Made by a program: the position numbers and the translations under genes. Below are positions 14,319 to 22,174 of a stretch of 34,697 nucleotides of DNA, one piece after another (the first letter of the stretch is position 1; each line of letters begins with the position of its first letter). The stretch is from Bacillota bacterium. GTDB taxonomy: Bacteria > Bacillota > TC1 > UBA5767. The stretch is from positions 1-34,697 of the forward strand of contig SKMO01000036.1 in the NCBI GenBank assembly GCA_007121025.1, in the 5' to 3' direction. Under the pieces are notes generated by a model. The model ran no database searches and was not told where the DNA came from. It saw only the letters and a program-made list of their open reading frames with translations.

Positions 14319-16991
14319 TCAAGCCCTTTCGACATGAACGGCACAATTTTTCAATTCAGGAATCTTGGCCACAGGATCAAATGCCGGATTTGTCAGTTCG
14401 TTGGCACAAGTCTCTGCAAAGTGGAAGGTCATAAACACCGTTCCAGGTTTAATCCCATCGCTTATATTGACCCCCGTCGTGACTTCACCTCTGCGTGACT
14501 TGATCCGAATTTTCCCGCCTTCTTCAACACCCATTTCTTTGGCGTCTTCAACATTGAGCCAGACCTTTTCTTCCCCGTGAAGACTGTTCAGGCCATCGAC
14601 CTTTCGGGTCATCGTTCCCGTATGGTAATGGTATAGAACTCTTCCAGTTGTCAAAATGAACGGGTACTCCTCGTCAGGGCTCTCGTTTGGCGGTTTATAC
14701 GAAGTGACTTTCAGTAATGCCTTGCCACTCTCTCTCGGGAATGACTCCGTGTGCAAAATCGGGGTCCCGGGATGATCTATTGTCGGGCACGGCCAATTCA
14801 AGCCCTCTCGGCCCAACCTGTCGTACGAGATGCCACCATATATGGGGGTCAGAGAAGCGATTTCGTCCATGACATCAGAAGGATTGTCGAAATCAAATCC
14901 TTTCAGTCCCATCCTGCTGCCGACACCGCACAAAATCTCCATATCGCTTCTGGCTTCCCCTGGAGAAGAAACCACCTTGCGAATTCGCTGAATCCGTCTT
15001 TCCGTATTGACGAACGTTCCATCCTTTTCGGCAAAAGAAGCGGCCGGCAGGACAACGTCAGCATATGCGCCTGTTTCATTGAGGAAAATGTCCTGGGACA
15101 CGACAAATTCCATTTTCTCAAGGGCTTCCCGTGTTTCACTTGAATCAGGCTCACTCATCACCGGGTTTTCACCCATGATATAGAACGCTTTGATGTCACC
15201 CGTGAGCGCTTTTCTGAACATTTCAGTCATCGGCAACCCCGGCTCTGCAGGGATATCTGCTCCGTAGGCTTCTGAAAACTTCTTGTTGGCTTCCGGAGAC
15301 GTCACAGGCTGGTACCCCGGAAACAGATTGGGAAGGGTGCCCATATCGCCGGCTCCCTGTACATTGTTCTGTCCTCTCAGCGGGTTGACGCCCCCACCCC
15401 GGATGCCCAGATTTCCTGTCAGTGTGGCCAGGTTTGCCAGCGACATGACGTTCTCGGTACCCTGAGAGTGCTGGGTAATCCCCATCGCATAGAGAATGGC
15501 CGCCGGGCTGTTCTCCGCATAAAGTCTTGCTGCTTTTGCGATATCAGCAGCGGGAACTCCTGTTATTTCGGCAGCCGTTTCAAGGTTGATGTCTTCAAGA
15601 GACGCCACGTACTCGTCGAACCCTTCCACCCTTTCCTGGAGAAAACCCTCATTATAGAGTTTCTCGTCGACAATGACTTTCGCCATTCCCAAAAGCAGGG
15701 CCGTGTTGCTTCCCGGTTTTATCTGCAGAAAGACATCCGCGTGTTCAGCCATCCGGATCTTCCTGGGATCTGCGACAATCAGTGCTGCACCATTTCTGAC
15801 CGCTTTTCTGACCTGGTACGAAATCACAGGATGGGTCTCCGATGTGTTTGAACCCATGATGAAGAATGCCTTTGCTTCACCAATGTCTTCGATGCTGTTT
15901 GTCATTGCTCCACTGCCAAACGTTGTAGCCAGACCGGCCACTGTAGGAGCGTGTCACAATCGGGCACAGTGATCGATGTTGTTCGTTCCCTGTGCTCTCA
16001 ACAGCTTCTGGAATAAATAGTTTTCCTCAACGGTACAGCGGGCAGAACTGGCCCCACCGATGACGCCCGGACCGTGTTTTTCCCTGATTTCATTAAACTT
16101 GCTGGCAACCAGTTCCAGGGCCTCATCCCAGGACGTTTCTTCGAATTTACCGTTCTTTTTGACGAGTGGCATTTTCAGGCGCTCCGGATGATTGATGAAG
16201 TTAAACCCGAAACGACCTTTTACACACAATTCTCCGTGATTGACAGGACTGCTCCGGTCTCCGTCAACAGAGACAATTTGATCACCCCGAACACCCAGTT
16301 CCACGCCACAACCAACTCCGCAATAGGAGCAGACCGTCTTCACTTTGCGTTCAGGAAGCGGAATCTTCGTGTACGCCAGTGCGCCGGTCGGGCACCTGAC
16401 GAGACATTCCCCACAGGACTCGCATTTGGACTCCATCAGTGGCTTATCCCCGGATACACTGACCGCGGTATCATATCCCCGGAAGGCGAAATCCAGTACT
16501 GCGATTCCATTGATTTCCTGGCAGGAACGGATGCAAATTCCACACATGATGCATTTGGAAAAATCCCGGTAAAAGAATGGATTGCTGTCATCGGCAGGGG
16601 TATCCAGCTCTTTTCTTCTCAACCGCGCCATCCGTTCGGGAGTGATCCCCACATAGGCAGACACTTCCTGCAGTTGGCAGCTGTTGTTTCGGGAACAGGT
16701 CTGACATTGTTTGTTGTGGTTTGCCATCAAGAGCTCCACGTTTGTCAGCCGGACCTGACGGACTTTGGGCGTATCCGTTTTAATCACCATGCCATCCCAA
16801 ATGGGTGCGCGACAAGCAGTGACAATTTTTCCGTTTGCCTCCACCATGCAGACGCGGCATCCACCAAATGTCGACAGGTCCGGATGATGGCAGAGAGTGG
16901 GAATGTAGAGCCCCTCTCTTGAAGCAACTTCAAGGATGGTTTCGCCTTCCCGGCCCTGTACATCCATGCCGTTCAAATTCACATTAATCAT
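14319..16991 (-). CDS. fdhA: Selenocysteine-containing formate dehydrogenase catalytic subunit (UGA = Sec346)
   Basis: The catalytic subunit of a NAD(P)-linked formate dehydrogenase: formate oxidation to CO2, or the reverse, at a bis-molybdopterin Mo or W site. The reading frame of 890 codons contains one in-frame TGA (15954-15956) in the context DHCARL-U-HAPTVAG, the universal Sec position of FdhF enzymes, with the essential His next. N-terminal NuoG-like part: [2Fe-2S] Cys 34, 45, 48, 60; HxxxCxxC-type site Cys 96, 99, 105; two [4Fe-4S] motifs (147-157 and 190-200). The Fdh domain starts with Cys 221, 224, 228, 256 and continues to the molybdopterin dinucleotide binding C-terminus. Ribosome site GAAAGGATGG before ATG 16991. 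Third gene after the NuoE- and NuoF-like subunits, 15 bases apart. Read naively it would be called two broken genes. Confidence 0.96.
15907..15956 (-). promoter_or_regulatory. Bacterial SECIS element in fdhA
   Basis: Directly after the UGA the mRNA can form an outer stem GCUCC / GGAGC and an apical stem GUGGCC / GGCUAC (one G-U pair) with the loop GGUCU. The loop is nearly the same as AGGUCU at the tip of the E. coli fdhF SECIS, which SelB recognises, and its distance from the UGA is in the functional range (15-25 bases). This supports decoding as selenocysteine. Confidence 0.85.
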
Positions 16992-17006
16992 TTCGTTGCC
17001 ATCCTT

Positions 17007-18902
17007 TCAATTTTCTTCAGCCAGGTTTTCTTTCCCGGTCAATCGATCTACTGCACTAAACTTAGCCGGACACACCTGGTGACAGATGCCGCACTTTGTG
17101 CAAATCGACTGGTCAATATAATGAACCTCTTTGTTCTCGCCACTAATGGCCTGTACGGGACAGTTTCTTTTGCAGATACCGCAGCCCACGCACTTTTCTT
17201 CATTGATACTGAACCGAATCAGGTTTTTGCAGACCAGCGCCGGGCATCGCTTCTCGCGGATGTGTGCCTCGTATTCATCGCGGAAATACTGGATCGTACT
17301 GAGGACCGGATTGGGTGCCGACTGACCCAAGCCACAGATGGATCCCTCCACAATGGACTCACCCAACTCCAGCAGCAGCTCGATGTCGCCTTCCCGGCCG
17401 TTGCCTTCACAAATATCGGTCAGTATGGTCCGCATCTGGTCCGTTCCCAATCGGCAGGGAACACACTGCCCGCAGGATTCTTCGAATGTAAAGTCAAGGA
17501 AGTACCTGGCGACATCCACCATGCATGAGTTTTGATCCAAGACCACCATGCCGCCTGACCCCATCATCGAACCGGCTTCCAGAAGACTGTCGAAATCAAC
17601 CGGAAGATCAAGCATATCAGCGGGCAGGCAGCCGCCTGACGGTCCGCCTGTCTGAACAGCCTTGAATTCCTGATCGTTCAGAATTCCGCCCCCCACCTTG
17701 TAAATGATGTCTTTGAGCTTGAATCCCATGGGCACTTCAATCAGCCCACTGCGCTTGATGTTTCCTGTCAGGGCAAACACAGCCGTTCCCGGGCTGTTCT
17801 CAGTACCAATGCCTTTAAACCACGGAGCCCCCTTGGCCATGATCTGCGGGACCACAGAAAACGTTTTAACATTATTGAGCAGAGTCGGCTTGCCCCACAA
17901 GCCCTCTTCCGTGGTCCGGGGACGCGGTGTCGGCTTGGGCATCCCCCGGTTTCCTTCAATTGAAAGAACCAGCGCCGTGGACTCCCCGCAGACGAATGCC
18001 CCTGCCCCCTGGAACAGTTCAAGTTCAAAATCGAAACCGCTTCCAAGGATGTCCTGTCCCAGCAGGTTCTTTTCCTTGGCTTGCGCAATTGCTTTTTTCA
18101 GTCTTGCTATGGCCAAAGGGTATTCAGCACGCACATAAATGTACCCTTTGGACGCTCCGATTGCATAACCCGCGATAGCCATCCCCTCAATCACAGAATG
18201 GGGATCACCTTCAAGCACCGATCGGTCCATGAATGCCCCGGGATCGCCCTCATCAGCATTGCAGATGACGTATTTTTGTTCAGCGTCCACCCTGCGGCAA
18301 GACTCCCATTTTCTTCCTGCCGGAAAACCGGCCCCGCCTCTTCCTCGAAGGCCGGACTGGCTTATTTGTTCAACGATCTCTTCCGGCTTCATTTCCAGGC
18401 AGCTGCTCAACCCTTCATACCCTTGCCGAACAATATATTCATCAATGTTCTCCGGATCAATGTTCCCACAGTTCCTGAGAATAACCTTCTGCTGGTTTTT
18501 GGCAACCGAATCATTCAGGATGCTTGGAATCCCATCGATTGAACCGCTTCCCCAATGTCCCATCGCATAATCGGGACGTGGGTCATCATTCACCAGAAAA
18601 CTTTCCACCAGTTCCTCTGCCTTGGCAGGATCCATGTCCTGATAACAGATGCGGGGATAACCCGGTTTTTCAATATCAACAAGCACCTCCGCAAAGCACA
18701 TGCCCACGCAGCCAACCTGCTTCACCTCAGCGTTGATGTTTTTTTCCTTAACCGTTTTCTTAATGGCCGCATAAACGTCCTGTGCTCCTGCCGCATTACC
18801 ACATGAAGCCGCCCCGACGAGAATCTGTGGAGTTTCATTGGCAAGCTTGCTCTCAACACCCTGCCTCGCATCGTTGACAATATGATCAAATTTCTGGCTC
18901 AC
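17007..18902 (-). CDS. NuoF-like NAD/FMN subunit of the formate dehydrogenase complex
   Basis: A 631-residue flavin subunit of the HndC/HymB/HylB type that passes electrons between NAD(P) and the iron-sulfur chain of FdhA. Domain order: an N-terminal thioredoxin-like [2Fe-2S] domain (Cys 34, 65, 69), the NuoF FMN/NAD domain with GLRGRGGAGFPAGRKW at 184-199 and CNADEGDPGAF at 214-224, the SLBB part, SCGQCVPCR for the NuoF [4Fe-4S] cluster, and a C-terminal 2x[4Fe-4S] ferredoxin domain (CVGCGICKRNC, CTKCGICHQVC). The ferredoxin domain is typical of complexes that also react with ferredoxin. Start is GTG, the only in-frame start after a TGA; GGAGG lies 12 bases upstream and the gene overlaps the NuoE-like gene by 17 bases. 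Confidence 0.93.
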   Translation of the reverse strand: MSQKFDHIVNDARQGVESKLANETPQILVGAASCGNAAGAQDVYAAIKKTVKEKNINAEVKQVGCVGMCFAEVLVDIEKPGYPRICYQDMDPAKAEELVESFLVNDDPRPDYAMGHWGSGSIDGIPSILNDSVAKNQQKVILRNCGNIDPENIDEYIVRQGYEGLSSCLEMKPEEIVEQISQSGLRGRGGAGFPAGRKWESCRRVDAEQKYVICNADEGDPGAFMDRSVLEGDPHSVIEGMAIAGYAIGASKGYIYVRAEYPLAIARLKKAIAQAKEKNLLGQDILGSGFDFELELFQGAGAFVCGESTALVLSIEGNRGMPKPTPRPRTTEEGLWGKPTLLNNVKTFSVVPQIMAKGAPWFKGIGTENSPGTAVFALTGNIKRSGLIEVPMGFKLKDIIYKVGGGILNDQEFKAVQTGGPSGGCLPADMLDLPVDFDSLLEAGSMMGSGGMVVLDQNSCMVDVARYFLDFTFEESCGQCVPCRLGTDQMRTILTDICEGNGREGDIELLLELGESIVEGSICGLGQSAPNPVLSTIQYFRDEYEAHIREKRCPALVCKNLIRFSINEEKCVGCGICKRNCPVQAISGENKEVHYIDQSICTKCGICHQVCPAKFSAVDRLTGKENLAEEN

Positions 18903-19344
18903 TTTTTTTCAGTACCTCCTTTACCTTCTTGCTCTCCAGCCTGCCGTAGATGTCATCACCCACCATGACCACCGGAGCAAGGGCGCAGGAACCAACACAG
19001 TTGACCCGTTCCAGACTGAATTTTTTATCTTCGGTGGTCTGACCGCAGCAAACACCCAGTTCCCGTTCGAACGTATCCATGATTTGATTCGCACCCCGCA
19101 CATGACACGCAGTCCCCTGGCACACCTTAATTTCCGCTTTTCCCCGGGGGGAAAAGTAAAACTGTGAAAAAAAGGTTGCCGTTCCATACACGTTGCTTTC
19201 AGGAATGCCGACATACTCAGCGATTACCTTAAAACACTCTTCGGGAAGATACCCGAATTCATGCTGAACCGCCTGTAAAATGGGAATAACATTTTTCTTT
19301 TCTTTTTCGAATGCGGAAAAAATCTTCTGATAACTCTCTGACAA
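18886..19344 (-). CDS. NuoE-like [2Fe-2S] thioredoxin-fold subunit
   Basis: A 152-residue subunit of the HndA/HymA/HylC type with an N-terminal helical bundle (KNVIPILQAVQHEFGYLPEE) and a thioredoxin-like ferredoxin domain. The four cluster cysteines are in CQGTAC and NCVGSC. It delivers electrons to or from the NuoF-like partner. First gene of the three-gene formate dehydrogenase operon. Translation starts at TTG 19344 behind GGAGGGG; I see no ATG in a better place. Confidence 0.92.
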   Translation of the reverse strand: MSESYQKIFSAFEKEKKNVIPILQAVQHEFGYLPEECFKVIAEYVGIPESNVYGTATFFSQFYFSPRGKAEIKVCQGTACHVRGANQIMDTFERELGVCCGQTTEDKKFSLERVNCVGSCALAPVVMVGDDIYGRLESKKVKEVLKKSEPEI

Positions 19345-19596
19345 ATCGTCCCCTCCATTTCCCTTATCAATGAATCATTGTTGCCCTGTCCGAAACATCT
19401 GTTCCTTATGAATTATCGCCTCTTCCCAAACCGAACGCGTTAAAGAGTCCAAAGGGAAGTCTCCTCAATTAAACCATCACTTACATTATGATACAGCAGT
19501 AAAACATAAGTAAAGGATATCGCCCGATAGAGAAAGTTATTGTTTTCACGTGTTTTCAGAATGTCCCATAATGGCGGCACTTTGGCTTGTTTCCTT
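19345..19596. other. Intergenic leader of the formate dehydrogenase operon
   Basis: No gene that I can support. On the minus strand TTTACT followed after 17 bases by TCATAA, or TTACTT followed by CATAAT, near 19490-19520 could be the operon promoter. This would leave a leader of over 100 bases. CTTACATTATG and CATAAGTAAAG form an imperfect inverted pair here. I recognise no riboswitch or T-box. Confidence 0.35.
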
Positions 19597-19630
19597 CAGA
19601 AACGAAAAGCGCCTCCATGAGCGGCGCTTT
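19597..19630 (-). terminator. Terminator after the Isf/RpiR pair
   Basis: Minus-strand stem AAAGCGCC / GGCGCTTT (19606-19613, 19623-19630) around a nine-base loop, followed by TTCGTTTCTG. It lies 30 bases past the flavoprotein stop. Confidence 0.6.
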
Positions 19631-19659
19631 GTTTGATCGTCCTGTCATTGTGTTTTTGT

Positions 19660-20292
19660 TTACCGGCAATCGTTGCTCTGGGCCAGCGCGATTTTACCCG
19701 CTTCATAAATAAGGGCATTCTCTGCCAGCTTCAAGACCAGGTCTGTAACGGTTTTCATTCCCACCGTATCATCGCCGGCACCCTTGCCGCCATTGTCCTG
19801 TGACCAAATCTTTCCTCCGTGATAGCCGAAGACTTCATTACTGATCACATTAATTCCTCTGGTCAACATCATGTTGTTCAGAGCATTGACTGCCAGTTCC
19901 TGACCACCGTTTCGGGCACCGCCCACAGCCAGCGACACGCCCAACTTGTTTCGCAGTGCTTCGGGAAACACATGATGAATAGGCCTCATCCGGCTGAACA
20001 ATGCCATCATCTGCGGCGTAGGCTCCATGACATATACAGGGGTGCCAATGACAAACGCGTCCGCTTCAATCATTTGTTTGATCAGTGCGTTTCCGTCATC
20101 TTTAATGATGCACCAGTCTTTTTTTCTTTTGCAGTAATCACAATGGGTACATGGTGCGAGCTTTTTTCCCCTTAAGGACATGTATTCCGTCTCAATATCG
20201 GGGTATTTCTTTTGGATTTCGTTCAGTGCTTCCTTGACCACATACTCCGTCGCCGCTTTTCTTGGGCTTCCACTGATCCCCAGGATTTTCAT
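19660..20292 (-). CDS. Iron-sulfur flavoprotein (Isf-like NADPH-dependent FMN reductase family)
   Basis: A 210-residue flavodoxin-fold protein. GISGSPRKAATEY at 5-17 is the FMN phosphate loop, and CTHCDYCKRKKDWC (Cys 48, 51, 54, 61) is the compact C-x2-C-x2-C-x6-C motif that binds a [4Fe-4S] cluster in Isf proteins. GTPVYVMEPTPQM and AVGGARNGGQEL follow the usual flavin-binding pattern. Isf proteins move single electrons in anaerobes and can reduce O2, peroxide or quinone-like compounds; the physiological partner here is unknown. The ATG at 20292 overlaps the RpiR stop (ATGA) behind GGCGGAGAG; an in-frame extension of 40 codons upstream lies inside the regulator gene and is rejected. Confidence 0.88.
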   Translation of the reverse strand: MKILGISGSPRKAATEYVVKEALNEIQKKYPDIETEYMSLRGKKLAPCTHCDYCKRKKDWCIIKDDGNALIKQMIEADAFVIGTPVYVMEPTPQMMALFSRMRPIHHVFPEALRNKLGVSLAVGGARNGGQELAVNALNNMMLTRGINVISNEVFGYHGGKIWSQDNGGKGAGDDTVGMKTVTDLVLKLAENALIYEAGKIALAQSNDCR

Positions 20293-21113
20293 GTCGTTCT
20301 CTCCGCCTTCCATTCTTCCACAATCGCCTTTTTGGTTTTTTCCAGGTTTTGATCTGCAATTCCCTCCGGCATGACTTCCAGCAGTTTGAAAAACAGCACG
20401 TCCACAACGCAAAGAATGGATATTCTCGGCTCAATGGTTCCAGTAAAATAGTTCCCGCTTCGCTGTCCGATGCCATGCAGAATTTGATCGCTTTCCTGAC
20501 ACAAGGGCGATCCAAAGCCGCAACATATGGAAATGCCGTATGCTCCATTCGCACGAGCCTCTTTCAGAGACGCAATGGTCGGAATTGTCCTGCCTGAATA
20601 ATCAAAGGCAATCGCCACATCTCCGGGACCGGTTAATGTCGCCTGCATTTTTTGGGTACGTCGCTCCGGGGAGTAATTGGCCAAAATCCCCAAACGAAGG
20701 AGTTTATGATTGACATCCATGATAATGGGAGCGATGCCCCCATCCCCCAGCAGAAAAACCTGTCTTGCCTCAACAATCCTTGTCGCAATGGCTTCGACCT
20801 TTTCTTCTTCCAATAAGTAGGCCGTGTCCATGCAGGCATCCGCATTGCGCTTGCAAATTTTTTCTACAAAGCCCTTAAAACTGTCGTTGCCATTCAGACT
20901 GCTTTCCCTGGCCAAGTGGAGGCTGAACTGCTTGAATCCCCCGTAACCCAGGCGTTTTGAAAACCGACTGACCGTAGCCTTGCTGGTCCCGGTTTTTTCT
21001 GCCAGCTCTCCGATATCCAGGTTTTCCGTGTGATCATTTTCAAGAATGTAATCCGCAATTTTTTTCTCTGAGGGCTGAAGCATGCTGTAACTGGACTTGA
21101 TCCGCGACTGCAT
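20289..21113 (-). CDS. MurR/RpiR family transcriptional regulator
   Basis: A 274-residue regulator with an N-terminal HTH_6 domain (LQPSEKKIADYILEN, IGELAEKTGTSKATVSRFSKRLGYGGFKQF) and a C-terminal SIS domain (VFLLGDGGIAPIIMDVNHKLLRLG, GDVAIAFDYSGRTIPTIASLKEARANGAYGISICC). SIS domains usually sense phosphosugars. Here the regulator is translationally coupled to an iron-sulfur flavoprotein rather than to sugar genes, so the ligand is uncertain. In the usual SIS signature the segment is S-x-S-G; here it is FDYSGRT, one serine short. Strong promoter and TGAAA/TTTCA repeats lie upstream. Confidence 0.9.
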   Translation of the reverse strand: MQSRIKSSYSMLQPSEKKIADYILENDHTENLDIGELAEKTGTSKATVSRFSKRLGYGGFKQFSLHLARESSLNGNDSFKGFVEKICKRNADACMDTAYLLEEEKVEAIATRIVEARQVFLLGDGGIAPIIMDVNHKLLRLGILANYSPERRTQKMQATLTGPGDVAIAFDYSGRTIPTIASLKEARANGAYGISICCGFGSPLCQESDQILHGIGQRSGNYFTGTIEPRISILCVVDVLFFKLLEVMPEGIADQNLEKTKKAIVEEWKAERTT

Positions 21114-21161
21114 GTTCCCCCGGGTTGGTCGGTAATTAATTTCCTCCGCCTCCCTTCAACT

Positions 21162-21204
21162 TGAAACTTTTTTTCATTATCCTATGAAACAGTCCGTTTG
21201 TCAA
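21162..21204 (-). promoter_or_regulatory. RpiR promoter with overlapping TGAAA/TTTCA repeats
   Basis: Minus strand TTGACA, 17 bases, GATAAT: a near-consensus promoter. TTTCAT-N6-ATGAAA spans the -10, and the second arm is reused in TGAAA-N5-TTTCA just downstream. Overlapping dyads at the -10 suggest autoregulation by the RpiR protein. Confidence 0.65.
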
Positions 21205-21253
21205 TTCCTGGTTGCGTTTCCCCATGAAAAAAACCCACCGGAGGGTCGTTTGG

Positions 21254-21607
21254 CTATTTTGTGGTCACATTTTCCAAAATACGAAATCGTACGCCAAGAA
21301 GACTCACAATTTGCCCTTTTCGAAGTGGGGCCTTCATGTCTACTTCCCGTAATTGCCGAAACAAGCCGCCCTTTGACACTTCAGCAATGGGGTCAACCGT
21401 GACGGCGCGAACATATTGATACGCTCCATTGGTCACTTTGAGGGGGACTTCCATGATTCGATTGGGAAGTCCCATTTGACTGATGGCATACTGTTCTCCG
21501 CGGGGACAGTTGTTCCAACGAATCTCATGGATGGTGTCCCCGTCATGAAGTATTTCCATTTGACAGCGCATGCCGCAATTGATGCAGCCGATTTCTGTTG
21601 TTTCCAT
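21254..21607 (-). CDS. DUF1667 domain protein
   Basis: A 117-residue protein: METTEIGCINCGMRCQMEIL, then NNCPRGEQYAISQM and PLRKGQIVS near the end. This is the DUF1667 pattern with four cysteines (C-x2-C-x3-C ... C) likely to bind a metal or cluster. DUF1667 genes usually sit beside FAD-dependent glycerol-3-phosphate or NADH oxidase-like dehydrogenases; none is present here. The ATG at 21607 follows GGGGTGA. An in-frame start at 21652 is rejected because the gcvH terminator lies between. A weak CCC-N6-GGG plus T-run follows the stop. Confidence 0.82.
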   Translation of the reverse strand: METTEIGCINCGMRCQMEILHDGDTIHEIRWNNCPRGEQYAISQMGLPNRIMEVPLKVTNGAYQYVRAVTVDPIAEVSKGGLFRQLREVDMKAPLRKGQIVSLLGVRFRILENVTTK

Positions 21608-21618
21608 ACGTTCACCCC

Positions 21619-21643
21619 AAAAAAAAGCAGCCCGCAGGCTGCT
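21619..21643 (-). terminator. Rho-independent terminator after gcvH
   Basis: Minus-strand stem AGCAGCC / GGCTGCT with a TGCG loop and eight T residues, nine bases past the gcvH stop. DUF1667 starts 12 bases after the T-run, so its expression depends on readthrough or a promoter I could not see. Confidence 0.88.
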
Positions 21644-21651
21644 CCTCGTCA

Positions 21652-22017
21652 CTACTCTTGAATGAAACTCTGGTATTCTTCTTCAGACATCAATGCGTCT
21701 GCCTGAGAGGGGTCTTCCATTTCAATCACAACAAGCCATCCATCTTCCATCGGGCTGTTGTTAATCAGCTCAGGGTCATCCATCAATGCTTCATTGACTT
21801 CAACCACTTCACCTGAAACAGCTGCGTACACATCAGATACCGCTTTCACAGACTCGATGGTGGCCAAACCGTCATCTTGGGCAAAAGTATCACCCACTTC
21901 GGGGAGTTCAACAAAAACAACATCCCCCATGGAGTCCTGCGCGTAATCACTGACACCGATCGTCACCTTGTTCCCGTCCAGTTTTAACCATTCATGATTT
22001 TTTGTGTACTTAAGCAT
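21652..22017 (-). CDS. gcvH: Glycine cleavage system H protein
   Basis: The lipoyl carrier that shuttles the methylamine intermediate between the P, T and L proteins. The 121-residue product begins YTKNHEWLK, the universal N-terminus, and carries the lipoylation site IESVKAVSDVY with Lys58, then GEVVEVNEAL and DGWLVVIEM. The ATG at 22017 has GGAGGAG upstream; an in-frame start five codons earlier is less well placed. It has its own promoter and terminator. No gcvT, gcvP or lpd gene is nearby, so it works in trans with a cleavage system elsewhere or serves as a lipoyl carrier in another role. Confidence 0.95.
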   Translation of the reverse strand: MLKYTKNHEWLKLDGNKVTIGVSDYAQDSMGDVVFVELPEVGDTFAQDDGLATIESVKAVSDVYAAVSGEVVEVNEALMDDPELINNSPMEDGWLVVIEMEDPSQADALMSEEEYQSFIQE

Positions 22018-22050
22018 AATTGTCTCCTCCACTAATAAACTTATGTCTGT

Positions 22051-22078
22051 ATTATACCGATTTCTGCTTCAGATTCAA
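22051..22078 (-). promoter_or_regulatory. gcvH promoter
   Basis: TTGAAT, 16 bases, TATAAT on the minus strand, about 34 bases before the start codon. I see no glycine riboswitch in the short leader. Confidence 0.65.
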
Positions 22079-22174
22079 ACCATTACGCCAAATACTTTCT
22101 CGTTTCAGAAAAAAATGCACTCCTGATACGCCATGGGCGCCCAAACAGAACGAAAAAGGGCTGTCTCGTGAAAC

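Noticed and set aside
15954-16991. FdhA N-terminal half as a complete 345-residue protein
   Set aside because: It ends at the Sec UGA; the conserved frame continues and a SECIS follows.
19660-20412. Longer form of the Isf flavoprotein
   Set aside because: The 40 extra residues lie within rpiR coding sequence, and the ATGA-coupled ATG has a good ribosome site.
21608-21652. DUF1667 start at 21652
   Set aside because: It would place the gcvH terminator hairpin inside the coding sequence; the conserved protein starts after it.
22018-22174. Glycine riboswitch ahead of gcvH
   Set aside because: The transcript leader after the TATAAT box is about 30 bases, too short, and no aptamer core is visible.
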